This document shows, piece after piece, positions 5,705 through 9,423 of a DNA stretch of 9,423 bases. Source of the DNA: an uncultured Clostridia bacterium. Lineage in GTDB: Bacteria > Bacillota_A > Clostridia > Christensenellales > Aristaeellaceae. Under the pieces are notes generated by a model. It was not told where the DNA came from. It did not search any database and was given only the letters and a program-made list of their open reading frames with translations. The DNA lies in assembly GCA_934645275.1 (NCBI GenBank), contig CAKUDW010000062.1, forward strand, positions 1-9,423, in the 5' to 3' direction. A program made the translations under genes and the position numbers. Numbering within the stretch: position 1 is the first letter of the stretch; every line of letters starts with the position of its first letter.

Positions 5705-6340
5705 TCAGCCGCGAATCTGCTTAAACAGCGCGGTGGCAGCTGCGGATTTTTCCGCAATCGCATCGAATTCGCCCGCCTCAATCATCTTGGCAGAAACCAT
5801 CCAGCTGCCGCCGACGGCCTGAATCTTCGGGTTCTTGAAGTAGTCGACGGCATTTTCCTGATTGATGCCGCCCGTCGGAATGAACTTAATCTGCGGGAAC
5901 GGACCACAGAGCGCCTTAATGGTCTTGAGCCCGCCATAGCTTTCTGCCGGGAAGAATTTGAACAGTTTCACGCCCAGCTTCAGCCCAAGCATGATTTCAC
6001 TAGGCGTGACTACACCCGGTACGATGGGCGTATTCAGCGCGGCTGCTTCGCGGATTACATCTGCGTCGGAGCCGGGCGACACCAGGAATTTTGCGCCTGC
6101 GGCTACGGCGTCGCGCGCCTGCTGCACGGTGACAACGGTGCCTGCGCCCACTTTCATTTCCGGAACTTCGGCAGCTACGCGGGCGATAGAGGCCTGAGCC
6201 GCGGCGGTGCGGAAGGTAATTTCCATCACATCGATGCCGCCCTTGAGTAAGGCACGGGCCGTGGGAACGGCGGCTTCAACATTGTTGAGCACAACCACGG
6301 GAATAATTCCGCATGCGCTGATTTCTTCAATCGATAGCAT
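5705..6340 (-). CDS. eda: KDPG/KHG aldolase
   Basis: A 2-dehydro-3-deoxy-phosphogluconate / 4-hydroxy-2-oxoglutarate aldolase. It cleaves KDPG to pyruvate and glyceraldehyde 3-phosphate (or KHG to pyruvate and glyoxylate) through a Schiff base. Its 211 residues fit the class I TIM-barrel family (about 200-215). Seen: GIIPVVV at the start, VMEITFRT with E40 and R44, GAGTV (65-69), FLVSPG, PGVVTPSE, and LFKFFPAE with the Schiff-base lysine K128, then FIPTGGI. All key residues are present. The ATG has GGGAGG eight bases upstream. It is transcribed away from the GntR gene from a consensus promoter at 6424-6452 and probably ends at the hairpin near 5690. It is likely the last enzyme of a sugar-acid route served by the plus-strand genes. 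The substrate may be a keto-deoxy acid other than KDPG. Confidence 0.95.
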   Translation of the reverse strand: MLSIEEISACGIIPVVVLNNVEAAVPTARALLKGGIDVMEITFRTAAAQASIARVAAEVPEMKVGAGTVVTVQQARDAVAAGAKFLVSPGSDADVIREAAALNTPIVPGVVTPSEIMLGLKLGVKLFKFFPAESYGGLKTIKALCGPFPQIKFIPTGGINQENAVDYFKNPKIQAVGGSWMVSAKMIEAGEFDAIAEKSAAATALFKQIRG

Positions 6341-6387
6341 ATCTGTTTCCTCCCTTGTAAGTTGAAAAATCTAATAGATAGGGCTTC

Positions 6388-6419
6388 GGTACGGCAGTTT
6401 CGCACACCGTACTAAGTAC
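6388..6419. promoter_or_regulatory. Operator-like palindromes at the aldolase start site
   Basis: Three GTAC cores lie at 6389-6392, 6409-6412 and 6416-6419. The last two form a perfect GTACT-A-AGTAC palindrome (6409-6419) that covers the expected transcription start. The first two form a GTACGG/CCGTAC inverted repeat, which would also fold as a hairpin at the 5' end of the mRNA. A repressor site for the neighbouring GntR protein is a natural inference, but its real motif is unknown. Confidence 0.45.
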
Positions 6420-6448
6420 CTACATTATAACATTACCCGTGCGGTGTG
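6403..6448. repeat. Inverted repeat flanking the aldolase promoter
   Basis: CACACCGTAC (6403-6412) and GTGCGGTGTG (6439-6448) are a 10-bp inverted repeat with one mismatch. One arm covers the -35 box side of the aldolase promoter and the other sits at the start of transcription. This layout could bind a repressor at two sites. Confidence 0.5.
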
Positions 6449-6452
6449 TCAA
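6424..6452 (-). promoter_or_regulatory. Consensus promoter of the aldolase gene
   Basis: On the minus strand, TTGACA (6452-6447), exactly 17 bases and TATAAT (6429-6424), preceded by TGT, match the sigma-A consensus at all twelve positions. Such a strong promoter for a catabolic gene normally needs repression, consistent with the surrounding inverted repeats. Confidence 0.9.
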
Positions 6453-6524
6453 GAAAAACCATGGCTTTCGGGCTTTTTTTGCAGAAAAACGAACACTTTT
6501 TGAGCGCAAAATTGCCGCTGCATA

Positions 6525-6552
6525 TTGCAAATTTATAAAATTATGATATAAT
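6525..6552 (+). promoter_or_regulatory. Promoter of the GntR regulator
   Basis: TTGCAA, a 16-base spacer and TATAAT with TGA just before it (extended -10) lie 36 bases ahead of the regulator's ATG. It is divergent from the aldolase promoter. Confidence 0.8.
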
Positions 6553-6588
6553 AACAATACGACTTAAAGACTAAAGGAGTTGACATAG

Positions 6589-7353
6589 ATGCTGGAAGGC
6601 CGGAAGCTGGATAAATCTGTTCCCATACCGCTGTATTTTCAGCTGAAGACCCTCCTGCTGGATGCGATCAAGCGCGGCGATTATCCGGTGGACAGCATGA
6701 TTCCAACGGAAAAGGAACTCTCTGAAATGTTTCAAATCAGCCGTACCACTGTGCGGCAGGCCATTACTGAAATGGTGCAGGAGGGCTGGCTCTACCGCAT
6801 TGCCAGCAAGGGCACGTTTGTGGCCCGGCTGAAAATCAAGCAGGACTTCATAAAGCGGTTGGAGACTTTCAACGATCAGATCGCGCGTACCGGCTGTACG
6901 CCCAGTACCGAGCTGTTGGAGCTTCGGGAGACAGAAATGCCCAAGCACATGCGCAACCGCTTTGGCTTGTCCGGAAATGATAAGTTCGTATATCTTTATC
7001 GCCGCCGCTTTGCAGACGACGAGCCCATTGTGACGGTAGAGACGTACCTGCCAGGGGACAAGTGTGCCTTTGTGCTTGAACACGATTTCGAGCGCGAATC
7101 GCTCTACAATGTGCTTGCAGAGAGCGATAAGACGCGTATCTGCCGTGTGACGCGCATACTGGAGGCGGTGGCCGCATATTCGCAGGATGTAGAGAATTTA
7201 AATGTGCGTCGCGGCAAGCCCATTCAGCTCTCTACCACCATCGGCTATAACAGCGCCGAGGAGCCGATCGAGTATTCCGTGGCCCGCTATCGCGGCGACC
7301 GAAACCGCTTCGAAGTGGACTTGCTGATCGATACGCGAATCAACAGCAGGTAA
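6589..7353 (+). CDS. GntR/HutC-family transcriptional regulator
   Basis: A 254-residue repressor with an N-terminal winged helix-turn-helix (about 12-80: PLYFQLK, IPTEKELSEMFQISRTTVRQA, wing SKGTFVA) and a C-terminal UTRA ligand-binding domain (about 95-247: LETFNDQIARTG, YRRRFADDEPIVTVETYLP, and IEYSVARYRGDRNRFEV near the end). This is the HutC subfamily, whose members often sense phosphorylated sugars or sugar acids and repress adjacent catabolic genes. The ATG has AAAGGAG nine bases upstream. The gene lies between the divergent aldolase gene and the lactonase gene, so it probably controls both sides. The palindromes at 6388-6419 and the dyad at 7410-7424 are candidate sites. The effector is unknown, plausibly the pathway's lactone, acid or its phosphate. 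Confidence 0.93.
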   Translation: MLEGRKLDKSVPIPLYFQLKTLLLDAIKRGDYPVDSMIPTEKELSEMFQISRTTVRQAITEMVQEGWLYRIASKGTFVARLKIKQDFIKRLETFNDQIARTGCTPSTELLELRETEMPKHMRNRFGLSGNDKFVYLYRRRFADDEPIVTVETYLPGDKCAFVLEHDFERESLYNVLAESDKTRICRVTRILEAVAAYSQDVENLNVRRGKPIQLSTTIGYNSAEEPIEYSVARYRGDRNRFEVDLLIDTRINSR

Positions 7354-7378
7354 AGGGACTTCTCGATCTAGAATGCCT

Positions 7379-7406
7379 TTTTCAGAAAGACAGGAGTTAT
7401 TATAAT
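7379..7406 (+). promoter_or_regulatory. Possible promoter of the lactonase gene
   Basis: TTTTCA, 16 bases and a perfect TATAAT (7401-7406) precede the lactonase start by 36 bases. The -35 box is weak, so expression may depend on read-through from the regulator gene, which has no terminator before this point. Confidence 0.55.
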
Positions 7407-7409
7407 TCG

Positions 7410-7424
7410 ATGTTGGTATAACAT
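7410..7424 (+). promoter_or_regulatory. Operator-like dyad before the lactonase gene
   Basis: ATGTT-GGTAT-AACAT is a perfect five-base inverted repeat immediately after the -10 box, where a bound repressor would block initiation. Its right half TATAACAT is also present on the plus strand across the aldolase -10 region (6426-6433). This is a loose hint of a shared regulator. Confidence 0.4.
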
Positions 7425-7442
7425 ACTTGCAGGAGGCGACTT

Positions 7443-8366
7443 ATGACCACGCTGATGACGGTGCTCGGCCCGGTAAAGCCCGAAGCACCGATGCATTTTC
7501 AGGTGCATGAACACGTCTTTGTGCGTGAAACGCCGGCAGCAGCGCAGAACCCGGCGCTCAGAATTGACGATGAAGCGCGTTCGCTGAGTGAGCTGAATGC
7601 CTATCGCGCGGCAGGCGGCGCTGCATTGCTGGATGCTCAGCCGGTGGGAGCAGGACGTGATATTCAGGCGCTTGAGCGCCTGAGCCGTTCGAGCGGCGTG
7701 CATATTGTAGCCGTCACAGGTTACCACATGCCCATGTTTTACGCGCCTGACCACTGGATTCATACCGATGACGTTTCAGCGCTGCGCGAACGCTTTTGCC
7801 GAGAACTGATCCAGGGCGCAGAAGGCGGCATACGGCCGGGGGCGGTGAAGGCGGCTATTGGTGCGGAGGGCCCGGTTGGGCGCTTTGCAGTCTGTCTGGA
7901 AGCGGCTGCAGCTGTGGCTGCGGGCGCGAATGTGCCGCTGATATTGCATACGGAGCGCGGCAAGGGCGCAGTGGAGGCCGTTTCACTGTGCGAGCGGGCG
8001 GGACTCGATCCGGCGCACATTGCCGTTTGTCATGCTGACCGGCAGGCGCAGGACTATGCCGTACATGAGGATATTGCCCGCACAGGCGCGTTCCTGGAGT
8101 ACGATACCATCGCGCGCTATCGTTACCATGACGACGAATCCGAGGTGCGCCTGATTGAGCACATGCTGGCGCTGGGCTACGATAACAGGCTGCTGCTTTC
8201 GCTGGACACCACGGCTGCCCGGCTCAGAAGCTATGATCCCGCTGCACCGGGATTGGACTTTATTCTCAGACGCTTTTTGCCTATGCTGGAAGCGGCGGGC
8301 GTGCCGCACGCGTTGCTGAATAATATTGTGCTGAACAACCCACTGCGTCTATTTGGAATTGAATGA
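7443..8366 (+). CDS. Phosphotriesterase-family hydrolase, probable sugar lactonase
   Basis: A 307-residue member of the amidohydrolase superfamily, phosphotriesterase (COG1735) group. The binuclear-metal ligand set is complete: VHEHV (H22, H24), the bridging carboxylated lysine in AVKAAIG (K136), LHTE (H169), VCHADR (H197), and LSLDT with D255. Also seen are VLGPV at the start and LLDAQPVGAGRDI, typical of the family. Characterised relatives in Firmicutes and mycoplasmas open phosphorylated pentono-1,4-lactones rather than organophosphates. With a KDPG aldolase and dehydrogenases beside it, a sugar-lactone or lactone-phosphate hydrolase is the best inference, but the substrate is open. The ATG has AGGAGG seven bases upstream. 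Its TGA lies at the ribosome binding site of the next gene, so the two are cotranscribed. Confidence 0.85.
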   Translation: MTTLMTVLGPVKPEAPMHFQVHEHVFVRETPAAAQNPALRIDDEARSLSELNAYRAAGGAALLDAQPVGAGRDIQALERLSRSSGVHIVAVTGYHMPMFYAPDHWIHTDDVSALRERFCRELIQGAEGGIRPGAVKAAIGAEGPVGRFAVCLEAAAAVAAGANVPLILHTERGKGAVEAVSLCERAGLDPAHIAVCHADRQAQDYAVHEDIARTGAFLEYDTIARYRYHDDESEVRLIEHMLALGYDNRLLLSLDTTAARLRSYDPAAPGLDFILRRFLPMLEAAGVPHALLNNIVLNNPLRLFGIE

Positions 8367-8380
8367 GGAGGAGAAACAAA

Positions 8381-9310
8381 ATGCTGAATTTGCCCACCAA
8401 GGCCACGCGGCCGACCATGTATTTCATTGGCGTTACCACCGGTCAGTCTTCAATTATGCGAATTTTCCCGATCTGGGCGGAAGCGTTGGGAATCGACGCC
8501 TGCATCAAGGGCATCGATATTGCGCTGCACGCTCCGGCAGAGGATTACCGCGCGGCGGTAGAGTTCATTAAGAATGACCCGCTTTCACTGGGTGCGCTGG
8601 TGACCACGCATAAAATTGATCTGTATAATGCGTGCAAGGATTTGTTTGAGTATTTCGATCCCTATGCGCAGCAGTTCGGCGAGATTTCCTCCATTTCCAA
8701 GCGGGATGGCAAGCTCTGCGGCCATGCCAAGGACCCGATTTCCGTGGGTCTGGCGTTGGACTCGTTCGTGCCCGAGGATCACTGGAAGAAGTATCCGCAG
8801 GCGCAGGCGTGTGTGTTGGGCGCTGGCGGCAGCGCACTGGCGGTGAGCGCTTATTTGCAGCATGAAAAGCACGGAGAAAACGTGCCCGCGCGCATTAATC
8901 TGAACAATCGCTCCGTGCCGCGTCTGGCAGAGGCCATCCATCTGCTGGAAAATAGCCGCGTGCCGATGAGCTTTAACCTTTGTCCGAAACCCGAATGGAA
9001 TGACCTGATTGTCGAAGCGCTGCCGGAAGGTTCCATCGTCATCAATGCTACGGGCATGGGCAAGGATCGTCACGGTTCGCCGTTGACGGACAACTGCAAG
9101 TTCCCGAAGCACGGCATCGTGTGGGAATTCAATTATCGCGGCACGTTGGAATTTATGCATCAGGCCGAGCGTCAGCAGGCGGAGCGCGATTTGCAGATTG
9201 AAAATGGCTGGACGTATTTTATCCATGGCTGGACGCAGGTGATTGCGGAAGTGTTCCATATCGATATTACCGGCGACCGGTTGGCCATGTGTGACCGGCT
9301 GGCGCGCTGA
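8381..9310 (+). CDS. Shikimate-dehydrogenase-like oxidoreductase
   Basis: A 309-residue protein of the AroE fold. The catalytic N-domain has TTHK (K78, the position of the AroE lysine) and GHAKDPISVG (D118, where AroE has NTD..G). The C-terminal Rossmann domain has VLGAGGSA (145-152), NNRS (175-178) and VINATGMGKD (220-229). It is longer than usual AroE (about 270-290). The N-terminal substrate motif S.SP..HN is absent, replaced by TTGQSSIMRIF, so shikimate is unlikely to be the substrate. I infer an NAD(P)-dependent dehydrogenase for a polyhydroxy acid in the sugar-acid route. Start choice: the frame opens at ATG 8363, which overlaps the previous stop, but AGGAGGAG lies seven bases before ATG 8381, so that start is used. 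It sits between the lactonase and a hydroxyacid dehydrogenase. Confidence 0.8.
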   Translation: MLNLPTKATRPTMYFIGVTTGQSSIMRIFPIWAEALGIDACIKGIDIALHAPAEDYRAAVEFIKNDPLSLGALVTTHKIDLYNACKDLFEYFDPYAQQFGEISSISKRDGKLCGHAKDPISVGLALDSFVPEDHWKKYPQAQACVLGAGGSALAVSAYLQHEKHGENVPARINLNNRSVPRLAEAIHLLENSRVPMSFNLCPKPEWNDLIVEALPEGSIVINATGMGKDRHGSPLTDNCKFPKHGIVWEFNYRGTLEFMHQAERQQAERDLQIENGWTYFIHGWTQVIAEVFHIDITGDRLAMCDRLAR

Positions 9311-9328
9311 AAAGGGGGCGCTGAATTT

Positions 9329-9423
9329 ATGAAGGGAAAGGTTTTAACGACGCCGCGCTCATATGGAAAGGGCATGCCGGAGCTGTTTGAACAGCTGGAA
9401 GCAGCGGGCTACGAGGTCGTAAA
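9329..9423 (+). CDS. D-2-hydroxyacid dehydrogenase, 5' part only
   Basis: Only the first 31 codons are in the window. They read MKGKVLTTPRSYGKGMPELF and continue with EQLEAAGYEVV. This matches the N-terminus of the D-isomer-specific 2-hydroxyacid dehydrogenase group (phosphoglycerate-dehydrogenase-like: K.L.TPRSFGK...E....LE.AGYEV). GGGGG lies ten or so bases before the ATG, 18 bases after the stop of the AroE-like gene, so it continues the operon. The cofactor domain and catalytic residues lie beyond the right edge, so the call rests on a short stretch. Confidence 0.65.
   Translation, partial: MKGKVLTTPRSYGKGMPELFEQLEAAGYEVV

Noticed and set aside
5062..5724. Several open frames of 60-114 codons across the hairpin region on both strands
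   Set aside because: They overlap each other, lack ribosome binding sites and motifs, and their sequence is explained by the inverted repeats.
8363..8380. ATG 8363 as start of the AroE-like gene
   Set aside because: The six extra codons consist of the ribosome binding site itself (AGGAGGAG) for ATG 8381.
8585..9259. Minus-strand frame of 224 codons opposite the AroE-like gene
   Set aside because: The plus-strand frame has clear Rossmann motifs and a ribosome binding site. The antisense frame has neither.

Overview
The window looks like chromosomal DNA of an anaerobic Gram-positive, most likely a gut-type Clostridia relative. The reasons are AGGAGG-type ribosome binding sites before nearly every gene, sigma-A-like promoters with close-to-consensus boxes, some GTG/TTG starts, GC-rich core genes beside an AT-rich island, and a GntR/HutC-regulated sugar-acid locus. 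The species cannot be named from sequence alone.

Positions 1-2150 are an AT-rich accessory block. It holds a minus-strand pair: a small hypothetical protein, then a sigma-70-like gene that is broken by one frameshift. After these comes the decayed 3' end of an ISL3-family transposase with a recognisable terminal inverted repeat. The block ends just short of a tRNA-Ala(GGC) gene at 2231-2307, which has its own promoter and terminator.

Positions 2389-5062 are a minus-strand run: a divergent tRNA dimethylallyltransferase (MiaA), a ROK-family sugar kinase and a YkuE-type metallophosphoesterase. A good extended -10 promoter sits at 5171-5199, upstream of miaA. The kinase and phosphoesterase overlap by 8 bases.

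Positions 5063-5704 contain no gene I can support. Positions 5341-5690 of this stretch are an almost unbroken string of ten mostly perfect hairpins. Two of them are nested double stems, and two are near-identical copies of one 18-base stem-loop. This is the least explained structure in the window.

Positions 5705-9423 form a divergent sugar-acid locus. KDPG/KHG aldolase (minus strand) has a perfect TTGACA-17-TATAAT promoter embedded in inverted repeats. On the plus strand are a GntR/HutC regulator, a phosphotriesterase-family lactonase, a shikimate-dehydrogenase-like oxidoreductase and the first codons of a D-2-hydroxyacid dehydrogenase. A reasonable inference is a regulated catabolic route in which a lactone is opened, the acid is oxidised or rearranged, and the aldolase cleaves a 2-keto-3-deoxy acid to pyruvate plus an aldehyde. 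The actual substrate is not readable from the sequence.
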